64,000 bases of DNA, from NCBI RefSeq assembly GCF_001238295.1, contig NZ_LGXZ01000001.1, positions 310,001-374,000 on the forward strand. The letters are read 5' to 3'. A model generated the notes under the pieces. It was not told the origin of the DNA. It saw only the letters and a list, made by a program, of their open reading frames with translations, and searched no databases. Origin of the DNA: Ruegeria sp. 6PALISEP08. GTDB lineage: Bacteria > Pseudomonadota > Alphaproteobacteria > Rhodobacterales > Rhodobacteraceae. The translations under genes and the position numbers were made by a program. Below are positions 26,994 through 37,378 of this stretch, in pieces; position 1 is the first letter of the stretch, and each line of letters opens with the position of its first letter.

Positions 26994-28360
26994 TGGATGG
27001 CACAGTACTGGTTGCGGATGACGACCGCACGATCCGCACCGTTCTGACCCAGGCCCTGACGCGCGCCGGGTGCAAGGTACACGCAACCTCATCGCTGACC
27101 ACGCTGATGCGCTGGGTCGGTGAGGGCAAAGGTGATGTGGTGATTTCAGACGTGGTCATGCCCGACGGCAACGGTCTGGAAATGCTGCCAAAAATTGCAG
27201 AGGATCGCCCGGGTCTGCCTGTTATCGTGATTTCGGCGCAGAACACGATCATGACGGCCATTCAGGCGGCAGAGGCGGATGCGTATGATTACCTGCCGAA
27301 ACCGTTCGACCTGCCGGACCTGATGAAGCGGACCGCACGCGCCCTGGATCAGAAGCAACGCGCGCAACCCGAACCTGCCAAGGCAGACGGCGAGCGCCCG
27401 GACGAGCTCCCTCTGGTCGGGCGCACTCCGGTTATGCAGGCCCTGTACAGGCTGGTTGCACGGGTGATGAACACGGATCTGCCTGTGATGATCTCGGGTG
27501 AAAGCGGAACGGGTAAATCGTTGATTGCGCGGGCTATTCACGATTTCTCGGACCGGCGCACTCTGCCTTTTGTCACAGTTACAGCTGCCGAGCTGCGAGA
27601 TCTGGAAGGACCCGCACGGGTGTTGGCGCGGGTGCGTGGTGGCACGCTGTTGATTGATGAGATCGCGGATATCGACGATGAGGTTCAGGCCCGGATCGTG
27701 CGGATGATGGACACGCCCGGCGATCATCTTCCGCGCTTTATGGCCACCAGCCAGTCGGACCTGAATGAAGGAATGGAAAACGGGCGCATTCGTCAGGATC
27801 TATATTACAGGTTGTGCGGGGCCACGATCCATGTGCCGTCTTTGCGCGAAAGGGTGGATGACATACCGCTGCTGGCCGAACATTTTCTGGCCCGCGATGA
27901 GCGTGAAAGCGGAACAAAACGCTGGCTTGGTCCAGAGGCAGTCGAACTGGTGCGGCGCTATTCATGGCCCGGTAACGTGCGGCAGTTGGAAAATGCCGTA
28001 CGTCGTCTGGGTCTGACCAGCCGGGCAGATGAAATCTCTAAATCCGAAGTGGAAGCTGTGCTGGGCAGTCAGCCCGAGGCAGAGCCGGTTCTCAGCGGAG
28101 GAGAGCGCGAAAAACTGTCGACCTCGGTCGAGCGTCATTTGCGACGATACTTTGATCTGCACGGCAATATTCTGCCACCGCCGGGCCTGTACCAGCGTAT
28201 TCTGCGCGAGGTTGAGGCACCGCTGATCGAAATTGCACTGGACGCAACCGGCGGAAATCAGGCGAAATGTGCCGATTTGCTGGGAATCAATCGAAACACG
28301 TTGCGAAAAAAGATTACCGATCTCGATATTCGGGTGACACGCCGACGCAAACTGATGTAA
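26993..28360 (+). CDS. ntrC: Nitrogen regulator NtrC lacking the GAFTGA motif
   Basis: Response regulator, 455 residues. The receiver domain has phospho-acceptor Asp53 and Lys103. The AAA+ domain has Walker A GESGTGKS at 169-176 and Walker B LLIDE at 219-223, but the region between (about 195-215) is shortened and the sigma-54 contact loop GAFTGA is missing. The C-terminal helix-turn-helix is at about 425-450 ([19 protein letters not shown]). Rhodobacter capsulatus NtrC likewise lacks the loop and is known to activate the housekeeping sigma-70 holoenzyme, so the same is inferred here. Confidence 0.95.
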   Translation: MDGTVLVADDDRTIRTVLTQALTRAGCKVHATSSLTTLMRWVGEGKGDVVISDVVMPDGNGLEMLPKIAEDRPGLPVIVISAQNTIMTAIQAAEADAYDYLPKPFDLPDLMKRTARALDQKQRAQPEPAKADGERPDELPLVGRTPVMQALYRLVARVMNTDLPVMISGESGTGKSLIARAIHDFSDRRTLPFVTVTAAELRDLEGPARVLARVRGGTLLIDEIADIDDEVQARIVRMMDTPGDHLPRFMATSQSDLNEGMENGRIRQDLYYRLCGATIHVPSLRERVDDIPLLAEHFLARDERESGTKRWLGPEAVELVRRYSWPGNVRQLENAVRRLGLTSRADEISKSEVEAVLGSQPEAEPVLSGGEREKLSTSVERHLRRYFDLHGNILPPPGLYQRILREVEAPLIEIALDATGGNQAKCADLLGINRNTLRKKITDLDIRVTRRRKLM

Positions 28361-28459
28361 TATCGCCACACAAACCGTGGCATCCCGGCATCTGTCGGGA
28401 AAAGATCACGATATATGGCGGTAAGCCGCGAGCGCGGCACATCAGGATGAGGGCAGACG

Positions 28460-30748
28460 GTGGCAACCCGAGCACAGAGCGGGATGATCCCATCGATAAG
28501 TCGATGGCGTAAATCACGGAAACTGCGCAATTTTGGAACCTTTGGGCTGGTGCTCCTAGGGCCGATTTTGGCGTTGGCAACGTATCTTGTTATCGGTCCC
28601 TTTGATCTTGGCACCACGGCGCCGACCTTGCGGCTGATTCTGTTGGCTGATCTTGTGTACGTTCTGGTTGTCGCCGCGCTGGTACTCAGTCAGGTGGGCA
28701 GCTTGATTGCGGCGCGCAGGGCGAAATCGGCGGGTTCGCGCCTGCATTTGCGCCTGATCGGGGCGTTTACGCTGCTGGCGCTGGTGCCGACCGTGACCGT
28801 GGCGATTTTTGCGGGGCTCACCGTGAATATCGGCCTCGAAGGCTGGTTCTCGGACCGGGTTCGGCAGGTGGTGGGGTCTTCCCTGACAGCTGCTGAAGCC
28901 TACGAGCAGGAACACCGGCGCGGATTGGTTCAGGATGCCTCGGTGCTGGCACGATATCTGGACAACGCACGCTCGCTGGATTTCTACATCTCAGATGCCG
29001 AATTGCGCGAAGTGCTGGCGCAAGGGCAGGCTCAGATCCAACGCGGGTTGCGCGAAGCCTATGTCATCGACGGCAGCGGTGAGATCAAGTCGCGCGGGGA
29101 TCGGTCGTATCTGTTCAATTACCAAGCCCCCACGTCCGAGCAGATGGCTGAGGCGACCGACACGGGGCTGTTGATTATCGCGGATTGGCCGAACAATGAA
29201 TTCCGCGCGCTGGTGCCTCTGACGGCCTATTTGGACCGTTACCTGTATGTCAGCCGCGAGGTTGACGGTCAGTTGCTGACGCTGCTGGATGACACCAAGG
29301 AAACGGCACAGTTCTACCAACAGTTGGAAAGCGAACGTGGCAGGGTGCTGTTCGAATTTGGCCTGCTGTATCTTGGCTTTGCACTGATCCTGATTCTTGC
29401 TGCAATGTCGTTGGGCATGTGGTTTGCCGAGCGCCTGTCGCGACCAGTGGGTCGTTTGACCACAGCGGCCCAAAGGGTCGGCGCCGGTGATCTGAGCGTT
29501 CAGGTCATCGAAGAGGCTAGTGATGATGAGATTGCCATGCTGGGCCGGTATTTCAACCAGATGACCAGGCAGTTGAAGGGACAGCGGGACACGCTGTTGG
29601 AAAACACGCAACAAATCGAAAGCCGCCGCCGTCTGTTCGATTCGGTTCTCAGTTCGGTCACGTCAGGCGTGGTGGGTATTGACCCCGAAGGCTGCGTGAC
29701 CTTCGTAAACCGTTCGGCAGAACGATTGCTGGATTGGTCTCGGGGCGAAGAGCACCTGGCGATCGGTATCGCAGTGCCGGAGTTTCTGCCCCTTTTTGAA
29801 AACTTGAAAGAAAGCGGGCAAGAGGCGGTTCAAGGTGAAATCAAGGTCACCCGTAAAGGCCGGTTGGAGAACCTGCTTGTTCGGATGGCCATCCGTCGCG
29901 GCGAAGACGGGGGGCTGGAAGGCTATGTGGTCGCATTTGATGACGTGACCGATCTGGTCAGCGCACAGCGGATGGCGGCCTGGGGCGATGTTGCCCGCCG
30001 GATTGCCCATGAGATCAAGAACCCGTTGACCCCAATCCAGTTGAGCGCTGAGCGCATCAAGCGCAAGTTTGCCCGAAAGCTGGACGAAGAGGATTCCGAA
30101 GGCCTCGAGTCGATGACTGGCGTGATCGTACGCCAGACCAACGACCTGCGCCGAATCGTGGACGAATTCTCGAAATTCGCGCGGATGCCCGAGCCTGAGC
30201 GCCGGGAAGAAAACGTGGTTGATCTGGTGCGCGAAGCGGTTGTGCTGCAGCAAGCGGGGCAACCGGATGTACAGATCGACGCTGATTTGCCGCAGCAACC
30301 CATCATGGCGGATGTCGACGCCACCATGCTGCATCAAGCCCTGACAAACCTGATTAAAAATGCCGGAGAAGCGATTGGCACCCTTAAGGAAAAAGGGGCG
30401 CCGGACAATCTGAAGCCACAGATAAAAGTGGCAGTGTCCGGTGATGACGCGGGTACGGTCATCACCATTGCAGACAACGGGATCGGTCTGCCCGAGGATC
30501 GGGCGCGGCTGTTTGAACCCTATGTGACCACACGCGACGAAGGGACCGGGCTGGGCCTGCCCATCGTCAAGAAAATCATCGAAGAACATGGCGGAGCGCT
30601 GACACTTGAAGATGCGCCCGTATTTGACGGACAGGACCATTTTGGCGCGATGGCCGTTATCCGTTTACCGGGGGCCACCATGTCCTCGACCGTTGCGCCA
30701 CAGAAGCAGGCAATTAGAACCAACAAACTGAAAGCAGGCCAAAGATGA
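28460..30748 (+). CDS. ntrY: Membrane sensor histidine kinase NtrY
   Basis: 762 residues from a GTG start with GAGGG six bases before it; an ATG at 28484 is an alternative. Three or four N-terminal membrane segments bracket a periplasmic sensing region. A further helix near 300 leads into a HAMP domain (ERLSRPVGRLTTAA), a PAS domain, and the kinase core with His517 in [13 protein letters not shown], the N-box LTNLIKNAGEAI and GTGLGLPIV. NtrYX systems link nitrogen and redox or envelope signals. It overlaps ntrX by four bases. Confidence 0.95.
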   Translation: MATRAQSGMIPSISRWRKSRKLRNFGTFGLVLLGPILALATYLVIGPFDLGTTAPTLRLILLADLVYVLVVAALVLSQVGSLIAARRAKSAGSRLHLRLIGAFTLLALVPTVTVAIFAGLTVNIGLEGWFSDRVRQVVGSSLTAAEAYEQEHRRGLVQDASVLARYLDNARSLDFYISDAELREVLAQGQAQIQRGLREAYVIDGSGEIKSRGDRSYLFNYQAPTSEQMAEATDTGLLIIADWPNNEFRALVPLTAYLDRYLYVSREVDGQLLTLLDDTKETAQFYQQLESERGRVLFEFGLLYLGFALILILAAMSLGMWFAERLSRPVGRLTTAAQRVGAGDLSVQVIEEASDDEIAMLGRYFNQMTRQLKGQRDTLLENTQQIESRRRLFDSVLSSVTSGVVGIDPEGCVTFVNRSAERLLDWSRGEEHLAIGIAVPEFLPLFENLKESGQEAVQGEIKVTRKGRLENLLVRMAIRRGEDGGLEGYVVAFDDVTDLVSAQRMAAWGDVARRIAHEIKNPLTPIQLSAERIKRKFARKLDEEDSEGLESMTGVIVRQTNDLRRIVDEFSKFARMPEPERREENVVDLVREAVVLQQAGQPDVQIDADLPQQPIMADVDATMLHQALTNLIKNAGEAIGTLKEKGAPDNLKPQIKVAVSGDDAGTVITIADNGIGLPEDRARLFEPYVTTRDEGTGLGLPIVKKIIEEHGGALTLEDAPVFDGQDHFGAMAVIRLPGATMSSTVAPQKQAIRTNKLKAGQR

Positions 30749-32154
30749 GCGACATTCTGATCGTAGATGACGAGCGCGATATTCGCGAACTGGTGTCCGA
30801 CATTCTGGAGGACGAAGGGTATTCAACCCGGCTGGCGGCCAACTCGGATGAGTGTATGGCGTCGATCAATTCCGAGCCTCCGGGACTGTTGATCCTGGAT
30901 ATCTGGCTGAAAGACAGCCGCATGGACGGGATCGATATTCTGAAGGCGGTGAAACGCGACAACCCGGATGTGCCGGTGGTGATCATTTCGGGTCACGGCA
31001 ACATCGAAATCGCGGTCGCCGCCATCAAACAAGGCGCGTATGACTTTATCGAAAAGCCCTTCAATATTGACCAATTGATGGTGGTGATCCGCCGCGCGAT
31101 GGAGACCTCTCGCCTGCGTCGCGAGAATGCGTCGCTGAAGCGCAAAGAGGTCAACAATTCGGATATGATCGGCAAGTCCGCTTCGTTCCGCGGTATGCAG
31201 GGTCAGTTGGACAAAGTGACCAAATCAAATGGCCGCGTAATGCTGAGTGGACCTGCCGGGTCGGGCAAGGAGATTGCGGCGCGGTATATTCACGCTCATT
31301 CCAACCGCGCCAATGCTCCCTTCGTCACGGTGAACTGCGCTGGGGTCGAACCCGAGCGCGTGGAAGAAGTTCTGTTTGGCCGGGAATCCGCAGAGCGAGG
31401 TGTCGAACCCGGTTTGCTGGAAGAAGCCCATGGCGGTGTGGTCTATTTTGACGAAGTGGCGGATATGCCCTTGGGCACGCAGTCCAAGATCCTGCGGGTG
31501 CTGGTGGATCAGCAATTCCAACGTGTGGGCGGTTCCGACAAGGTCCGGGTGGATCTTCGGGTCATCTCTTCCACCAACAAGGACCTTGATGTGGAAATTG
31601 CCGCGGAGCGCTTCCGGGAAGAACTGTACCACCGTCTGAACGTAGTACCGATTGCAGTTCCGTCGTTGGAAGATCGCCGAGAGGATATTCCGGTTCTGGC
31701 CCAGCATTTCATTGAAATGTGCAACGAAACCCAAGGTTTGCCGATCCGTGAACTCTCGGAGGAGGCGGTTGCCTTGTTGCAGACGATGACATGGCCGGGG
31801 AATGTGCGTCAGCTCAAGAACCTGATCGAACGGGTTCTGATCCTGGGCGACGGAACCGGCCCGATCGAAGCGCGTGAGTTGCCAAGCGAAGAGGAAAAAA
31901 CCGAAGAGTCGGGCCGTGTCGTTCTGTCGGGTGCACTGGCAACCTTGCCGCTGCGTGAGGCGCGTGAAGCGTTCGAGCGGGAATATCTGCTGACTCAGAT
32001 CAATCGCTTTGGCGGCAATATCAGCCGCACTGCCAGCTTTGTAGGGATGGAGCGCAGCGCGCTGCATCGCAAACTGAAATCGCTGGGTGTGGTAACATCG
32101 AACAAATCCGGCGCACGGGTTGCACAGATCGACGAACCGGAACCGGCAGAGTAA
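30745..32154 (+). CDS. ntrX: Response regulator NtrX with an atypical AAA+ domain
   Basis: 469 residues. Receiver Asp52 is in LILDIWLKDSRMDG. The AAA+ domain has Walker A GPAGSGKE at 169-176 and Walker B VVYFDE at 232-237. Where sigma-54 activators carry GAFTGA, this protein reads RESAERGVEPG, so it should not open sigma-54 promoters in the usual way. The C-terminal DNA-binding helix pair SRTASFVGMERSALHRKLKSL is split here as SRTASFVGMERSA and LHRKLKS. It is paired with NtrY and coupled by a four-base overlap. Confidence 0.94.
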   Translation: MSDILIVDDERDIRELVSDILEDEGYSTRLAANSDECMASINSEPPGLLILDIWLKDSRMDGIDILKAVKRDNPDVPVVIISGHGNIEIAVAAIKQGAYDFIEKPFNIDQLMVVIRRAMETSRLRRENASLKRKEVNNSDMIGKSASFRGMQGQLDKVTKSNGRVMLSGPAGSGKEIAARYIHAHSNRANAPFVTVNCAGVEPERVEEVLFGRESAERGVEPGLLEEAHGGVVYFDEVADMPLGTQSKILRVLVDQQFQRVGGSDKVRVDLRVISSTNKDLDVEIAAERFREELYHRLNVVPIAVPSLEDRREDIPVLAQHFIEMCNETQGLPIRELSEEAVALLQTMTWPGNVRQLKNLIERVLILGDGTGPIEARELPSEEEKTEESGRVVLSGALATLPLREAREAFEREYLLTQINRFGGNISRTASFVGMERSALHRKLKSLGVVTSNKSGARVAQIDEPEPAE

Positions 32155-32225
32155 TCTGCCGGTCGCACGACCAGACTCAAAGCCTGATCCGAGAGACTTG
32201 GGTCAGGACATGGGGGGACCAGATC

Positions 32226-32705
32226 TCAGCCTGATTGACCGGGCGTTATGATCTGGAAGGACCCATCATCGAATTTCACAAAGCACGAGGCGCTGTTGAG
32301 CGGCGGCAACGTTGTGGTGCGCTTCGCGGGCACGCGTGATTTCACACTCTGCTTGCAGGGCGGCAGACTTACAGGCCGGAAGCCTTTTTGCGCCATGCAT
32401 TGCGCTTCGACGGTATTACGCAGGCCCTGATTCACATCCACGGTATAGACCCGACCGGGCTGCCACCATCCGGGCGATTGATAGCACCGCCCCCGGCCGT
32501 CGCAATATGTGCGCCCGGGCCAGTATGTTGGCGGGCTTTGACGGATTTGATTGGCAACTGGCACCTCTTGTACCGCCTTGAGCTGGCACTGGGTGGTTTC
32601 TTCCTGCAGTCGCGACACGGTTGCGCCCTCGCGATAATAGAGCGAAAGCGGCCCGCATGAGGACAGCACCATCAGGGTAACGAGCATAGGAAACAGCGTT
32701 TTCAT
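32226..32705 (-). CDS. Putative lipoprotein, unrecognised
   Basis: 159 residues. A signal peptide ends at the lipobox LSSC (Cys17). The mature part has six further cysteines, CQLKAV, YCDGRGRCY, QCMAQ, PCKQ and SCFVK, and Trp/Pro/Tyr-rich segments, suggesting a disulphide-bonded periplasmic domain. No family is recognised. It is divergent from trkA by about 96 bp and convergent with ntrX. Confidence 0.7.
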   Translation of the reverse strand: MKTLFPMLVTLMVLSSCGPLSLYYREGATVSRLQEETTQCQLKAVQEVPVANQIRQSPPTYWPGRTYCDGRGRCYQSPGWWQPGRVYTVDVNQGLRNTVEAQCMAQKGFRPVSLPPCKQSVKSRVPAKRTTTLPPLNSASCFVKFDDGSFQIITPGQSG

Positions 32706-32801
32706 ACGCTTATCTTGCCGCAGCCGCGCAGGGATGACAATTCAATTGACCGCTTTGGGGGCATCTGTCATTCAATCCTCTCAGGCAGAAGGGCCAGAAA
32801 C

Positions 32802-34178
32802 ATGAAGGTCATCATATGCGGCGCAGGTCAGGTTGGCTGGCAGATTGCGCGGCACCTTTCGGGCGAACTGAATGACGTAACGGTCGTGGACAACAATCCC
32901 GACCTCGTGCGCCGGGCGACGGAAACGCTGGATGTGCAGGGCATTGCCGGGTTTGCAAGCTATCCTGACGTACTGGAACGGGCAGGGGCCCGTGACGCCG
33001 ACATGATAATCGCTGCGACCCATTCCGACGAGGTGAACATGGTCACCTGTCAGATGGCGCATTCGGTTTTCTCGATCCAACGCAAGATCGCGCGTCTGCG
33101 GTCGAAATCCTATCTGGAAGCCATCCATTCGGATCTTTACCGCCGCGATCATTTGCCCATCGATGTGGTGATCAGCCCCGAACGCGAAGTGGCTGCCGCT
33201 GCGATGCGCCGCCTGTCTGCCCCATCGGCCTTTGACACCGAGATTTTCATGGATGGCAAGGCGCAACTGCTGGGTATCAGGGTGGAAGAGGACTGCCCGA
33301 TCGTGAACACGCCGCTCCGGCAACTGACCGATCTGTTTTCCACGCTCAGTTCGATTGTGGTTGGGGTTCGGCGCGAAGGTACGCTGTTTGCGCCCGAGTC
33401 CGAAGATCAGCTGTTCGTGGGTGACGAATGTTACGTCTTTACTAATGTGAAAGACGTGAACCGCACCATGGAGGTGTTCGGCAAAGCTCAGAAGCGTCAG
33501 GATCGTGTTGTGATTGTTGGCGGTGGCAATGTTGGTTTGGAAGTGGCCAGAACGCTGGAAGAGCGTGAAGGTCGCGTGCGTGCCAAGATCATCGAACGCG
33601 ACCGTCAATGCGCCGAGATCGCCGCCGAAGCGCTGGAGCGGACAATCGTTCTGCATGGGGATGGGTTGGATTCCGGCTTGCTGAGCGAGGCGGGTATCGA
33701 CCGGGCCGATGCGATGCTGGCCGTCACGGATGACGACCGCACCAACATGCTGGCCGCCGTGCGTGCCAAGGCCGAAGGCTGTGCGCTGGCGATTGCGCTG
33801 ATCAACGATCCCAGCATGGTTGCCCTGATGGGGCCGTTGGGCATTGACGCTTATATTAACCCGCGTGCCACCACCGTCAGCTCGATCCTACGCCATATCC
33901 GGCATGGGCGTGTGCGACAGGTTTATTCCATCGGCGATGCAGAGGCCGAAGTGATCGAGGCCGAGGTTCTGTCGACTTCTCCGATGGCGGGGCAAAAGCT
34001 GCGGGATATCGATTTCCCCGAAGGTGTGCTGGTGGGTGCTGTGCGCAAAGGGGACGAGGTTCTGCGCCCGACAGGCAGTCTGAGGATCGAAGAAAAAGAT
34101 GTGGTTGCCATCTTTGCCATGGCCAAGGACGTGCCCGAGGTTGAACGCCTGATGCAGGTTTCAATCGATTTCTTCTGA
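32802..34178 (+). CDS. trkA: Trk potassium transport regulatory protein TrkA
   Basis: Cytoplasmic gating ring subunit of the Trk potassium importer, 458 residues, made of two copies of an RCK unit. Each has a nucleotide-binding motif: ICGAGQVGWQIAR at the N-terminus and VIVGGGNVGLEVAR near 235. Each is followed by a TrkA_C ligand domain. The ATG at 32802 begins MKVIICGAGQ. TrkH follows with a one-base overlap. The ntrYX-trkAH-hfq order is conserved in alphaproteobacteria. Confidence 0.95.
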   Translation: MKVIICGAGQVGWQIARHLSGELNDVTVVDNNPDLVRRATETLDVQGIAGFASYPDVLERAGARDADMIIAATHSDEVNMVTCQMAHSVFSIQRKIARLRSKSYLEAIHSDLYRRDHLPIDVVISPEREVAAAAMRRLSAPSAFDTEIFMDGKAQLLGIRVEEDCPIVNTPLRQLTDLFSTLSSIVVGVRREGTLFAPESEDQLFVGDECYVFTNVKDVNRTMEVFGKAQKRQDRVVIVGGGNVGLEVARTLEEREGRVRAKIIERDRQCAEIAAEALERTIVLHGDGLDSGLLSEAGIDRADAMLAVTDDDRTNMLAAVRAKAEGCALAIALINDPSMVALMGPLGIDAYINPRATTVSSILRHIRHGRVRQVYSIGDAEAEVIEAEVLSTSPMAGQKLRDIDFPEGVLVGAVRKGDEVLRPTGSLRIEEKDVVAIFAMAKDVPEVERLMQVSIDFF

Positions 34179-35716
34179 TGGAGCGGGCGGGGACACAACA
34201 GGTTAGGCTTTTACGGCGACTGCCGTTGTTCCTGCTGATATGGGCAATCGTGTCTCTGGCCATGTGGATTCCGGCAATCTATGCGCTGGTGCTGGATGAT
34301 CACAGTACGTCGCGATCATTTCTGTATTCGGGCATTCTGGGCCTGTTTCTGGTCGCTATCATCGCAATGGCGTCGTCCAATCGTATCCCGCGGCGGGGCA
34401 CTTTGGGGCAGCTGGCGGTGATGTTGGGATGCTTCACTATCCTGCCGATCTTTCTGGCGATCCCATTCCATGACGCGCTTGGCACAACCACGTTTCTGAA
34501 CGCTTATTTCGATATGGTCAGCGCCCTGACGACCACTGGGGCCGACCTGTTCCCTGATCATAACCGGCTGAGCGCACCTCTGCACCTGTGGCGTGCGCTG
34601 GTCGGTTGGATGGGGGGCTTGCTGATGTGGGTCGCGGCCGCCGCTATTCTGGCCCCACTTTCCCTTGGCGGGTTCGAGGTGACAGCAAAAGGGCAGCCTG
34701 GGCGTCCGGTGTCGGGCGTCGCGCAAAGCGAGCGCGTGGACCCGCGCGGCCGTTTGCTGCGTGTGGCGCGGGCGCTGACGCCTGTATACGCCGGGCTGAC
34801 AGCGGTGATCTGGGTGCTTCTGCTGATCGCGGGTGAGGCCGGCCTGACGGCTGTCTGCCACGCAATGTCGGTGATGGCCACGTCCGGTATCTCTCCGGTC
34901 GGTGGCATGGAAGGGGCGCAGGCAGGGTTTACCGGCGAGGCGATTGTTTTTCTGTTCCTCTTCTTTGCCCTTTCGCGCCTCACCTTTTCGGCGGATACCG
35001 CTGCCACCGGGTATTCTCGTTTGGACAGAGACCCCGAGTTTCGCATCGGCCTGTTGATCGTTTTGGCCGTCGCGCTGCTCTTGTTTTTCCGAGTGGTTGC
35101 TGGCGTGACCGAAATCGGCGGGCAGATCGCACCGCTTCAGGCTTTGCAGGTGATCTGGGGTATGCTGTTCACCGTGTTGGCCTTCCTGACCACTGCCGGA
35201 TTTGAAAGTGCGAACTGGAATGATGCGCAGCAATTGTCAGGTCTGGGTACGCCGGGGCTGCTGCTGATGGGATTGGCGCTAATCGGCGGTGGGGTCGCCA
35301 CCACGGCCGGAGGCGTCAAACTGTTGCGGGTTTTTGCGTTGTATCTGAACGGCGCGCGCGAGATTGATCGCCTGATCTATCCTTCATCCGTCAGCGGTGT
35401 CGGGGGTGGTAACCGGCGCATTCAAAGCGACGGTGCCTTTATCGCCTGGATTTTTCTGATGCTTTTTGCGCTGACGCTGGCGGTGTTCAACCTGTTGCTG
35501 GCGGCGATGGGATCCGGTTTCGAACAGGCAATGGTGCTGAGTGTAGCCACCCTGACGACAACCGGTCCGCTGATCGAGCTGGCCACGGACGTCCCGATCC
35601 GGCTGATTGATCTGTCCGCAGGGGCAAAACTGACGCTTTGTGCAGCGATGGTGATCGGACGTCTAGAAACGCTTGCTATTATTGCCCTGATCACGCCATC
35701 GCTGTGGCGGGATTGA
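34178..35716 (+). CDS. trkH: Trk potassium transporter membrane subunit TrkH
   Basis: Potassium channel-like importer in the inner membrane, 512 residues with about ten to twelve membrane segments. The selectivity-filter-like loops are visible as ALTTTGADLF, SVMATSGISPVGG, FLTTAGFESANW and VATLTTTGPLIE, the four P-loops expected for TrkH/KtrB. Its start codon overlaps the trkA stop (TGATG), so the two are coupled. Confidence 0.95.
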   Translation: MERAGTQQVRLLRRLPLFLLIWAIVSLAMWIPAIYALVLDDHSTSRSFLYSGILGLFLVAIIAMASSNRIPRRGTLGQLAVMLGCFTILPIFLAIPFHDALGTTTFLNAYFDMVSALTTTGADLFPDHNRLSAPLHLWRALVGWMGGLLMWVAAAAILAPLSLGGFEVTAKGQPGRPVSGVAQSERVDPRGRLLRVARALTPVYAGLTAVIWVLLLIAGEAGLTAVCHAMSVMATSGISPVGGMEGAQAGFTGEAIVFLFLFFALSRLTFSADTAATGYSRLDRDPEFRIGLLIVLAVALLLFFRVVAGVTEIGGQIAPLQALQVIWGMLFTVLAFLTTAGFESANWNDAQQLSGLGTPGLLLMGLALIGGGVATTAGGVKLLRVFALYLNGAREIDRLIYPSSVSGVGGGNRRIQSDGAFIAWIFLMLFALTLAVFNLLLAAMGSGFEQAMVLSVATLTTTGPLIELATDVPIRLIDLSAGAKLTLCAAMVIGRLETLAIIALITPSLWRD

Positions 35717-35847
35717 ACCAAAACGCCCCACCAACGTTATCGCCTTATTTTTCATCTGGAATATCTCTGCGCGGCACTCCATACTCGCCGGGAGGGAGCG
35801 CGTTGGTCCGCAGCGCGTAGCAAGAACAATGGCGAGATTATAAAAAT

Positions 35848-36087
35848 ATGGCTTCGGACAGACAGAATCTTCAGGATGCCTTCCTGAACAATGTACGGAA
35901 AGCTAAGGTTCCGGTAACGATCTTCCTGATCAATGGCGTAAAACTGCAAGGTGTGATCACCTGGTTCGACAATTTCTGCGTATTGTTGCGCCGCGACGGA
36001 CAGTCGCAGTTGGTATACAAACACGCGATTTCAACCATCATGCCATCACAGCCGATCAACCTGTATGAGGGCGAAGACGCCTCTTGA
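35848..36087 (+). CDS. hfq: RNA chaperone Hfq
   Basis: Sm-like hexameric protein that joins small RNAs to mRNAs, 79 residues. Sm1 ([20 protein letters not shown] region) and Sm2 with the diagnostic YKHAIST motif are both complete. The C-terminal tail is short, as in other alphaproteobacteria. It is followed immediately by hflX, the usual partner. The gap of about 130 bp upstream should hold its promoter. Confidence 0.97.
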   Translation: MASDRQNLQDAFLNNVRKAKVPVTIFLINGVKLQGVITWFDNFCVLLRRDGQSQLVYKHAISTIMPSQPINLYEGEDAS

Positions 36088-37358
36088 TGGAACATGACCG
36101 GAGGCGCACCCGTGCTTGGGTGCTGCATCCAGAAATCAAATCAGATGAACAGCGCCGTGTTCCCGAACCGGCGCTGGCCGAGGCGGTTGCACTGGCCGCT
36201 GCATTGCCCGATCTGGATGTGATCGGGTCTGAAATCGTACGCCTGCAACGCGCCCAGTCGGGGCTTTTGTTCGGCACCGGCAAGATCGAGGAACTGGCCG
36301 AGCGGCTGCATGACAGTGAAATCGAGCTGGTCTTGATCGATGGGCCCGTTACGCCGGTGCAGCAGCGCAATCTGGAAAAGGCGTGGAAGGTCAAGATCCT
36401 CGACCGGACCGGATTGATCCTTGAAATTTTCAGCGATCGTGCCCGCACCCGTGAAGGGGTGCTGCAGGTCGAGATGGCCGCTCTCAGCTATCAACGCACA
36501 CGCTTGGTCCGGGCCTGGACCCACCTTGAACGGCAGCGGGGTGGTTTGGGGTTCGTTGGCGGACCCGGTGAAACCCAGATCGAAGCCGACCGTCGCGCCA
36601 TTGACGAGCAACTGGTCAGACTGCGCCGTCAGTTGCAGAAAGTGGTCAAGACCCGCACCCTGCACCGGGCTGCACGCGCCAAAGTGCCGTATCCAATCGT
36701 TGCCCTTGTGGGCTATACAAACGCGGGCAAATCGACACTGTTCAACCGCCTGACCGGGGCCGAAGTGATGGCCAAAGACATGCTGTTCGCCACGCTGGAC
36801 CCGACGATGCGACGGGTGCAGCTGCCTGACGGCCCCGAGGTGATCCTGTCGGATACGGTGGGCTTTATCTCGAACCTGCCGACCGAGCTTGTAGCGGCTT
36901 TCCGGGCGACCCTTGAGGAAGTTCTGGGCGCGGACCTGATCGTTCATGTACGTGATATCAGCCACGAGGAAACGGAGGCACAGGCGCAGGATGTTGAGAC
37001 CATCCTGACCTCATTGGGTGTCGATGAAGAGCGTCCACGGCTTGAGGTCTGGAATAAGATTGACCTGCTTAACCCCGAAAACAAAGAGGCCGCATTGGCG
37101 CGGGCTGAACGGGACCCGGCGATATTCTCAATCTCGGCTGTAACGGGCGAAGGCGTTGACGCGCTGTTGGCCGAGATTGCCACGCTCCTTCAGGGGGCAC
37201 GGCATGAAGTTGTCCTGAACCTCTCTTTCGCCGAGGGTGACAAGCGGGCTTGGCTATTCCGTCAGGACGTCGTCCAGAGCGAGGATCAAACCGAAGACGG
37301 GTTCCGTCTGACGGTTTTGTGGACTGACAAACAGGCCGCGCAGTTCGCGTCGCTTTGA
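36087..37358 (+). CDS. hflX: Ribosome-associated GTPase HflX
   Basis: GTPase that splits stalled ribosomes under stress, 423 residues. The N-terminal HflX domain includes GTGKIEEL and GFVGGPGETQIEADRR, followed by the G domain: G1 GYTNAGKST, G3 DTVGF and G4 NKID. The ATG at 36087 overlaps the last base of the hfq stop; an adjoining TTG at 36084 is less likely. Confidence 0.96.
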   Translation: MEHDRRRTRAWVLHPEIKSDEQRRVPEPALAEAVALAAALPDLDVIGSEIVRLQRAQSGLLFGTGKIEELAERLHDSEIELVLIDGPVTPVQQRNLEKAWKVKILDRTGLILEIFSDRARTREGVLQVEMAALSYQRTRLVRAWTHLERQRGGLGFVGGPGETQIEADRRAIDEQLVRLRRQLQKVVKTRTLHRAARAKVPYPIVALVGYTNAGKSTLFNRLTGAEVMAKDMLFATLDPTMRRVQLPDGPEVILSDTVGFISNLPTELVAAFRATLEEVLGADLIVHVRDISHEETEAQAQDVETILTSLGVDEERPRLEVWNKIDLLNPENKEAALARAERDPAIFSISAVTGEGVDALLAEIATLLQGARHEVVLNLSFAEGDKRAWLFRQDVVQSEDQTEDGFRLTVLWTDKQAAQFASL

Positions 37359-37378
37359 ACAAGACGAGAGGGCTTGGT

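Noticed and set aside
28382-28403. Terminator between ntrC and ntrY
   Set aside because: The stem TCCCG/CGGGA is short, with no T run, so ntrBC and ntrYX may be co-transcribed.
35745-35802. Sixth, degenerate copy of the hairpin-tail repeat upstream of hfq
   Set aside because: The minus strand shows CCCGGCGAGTAT and GATATTCCAGATGAA but in the wrong spacing and without the hairpin; probably chance similarity or hfq promoter sequence.
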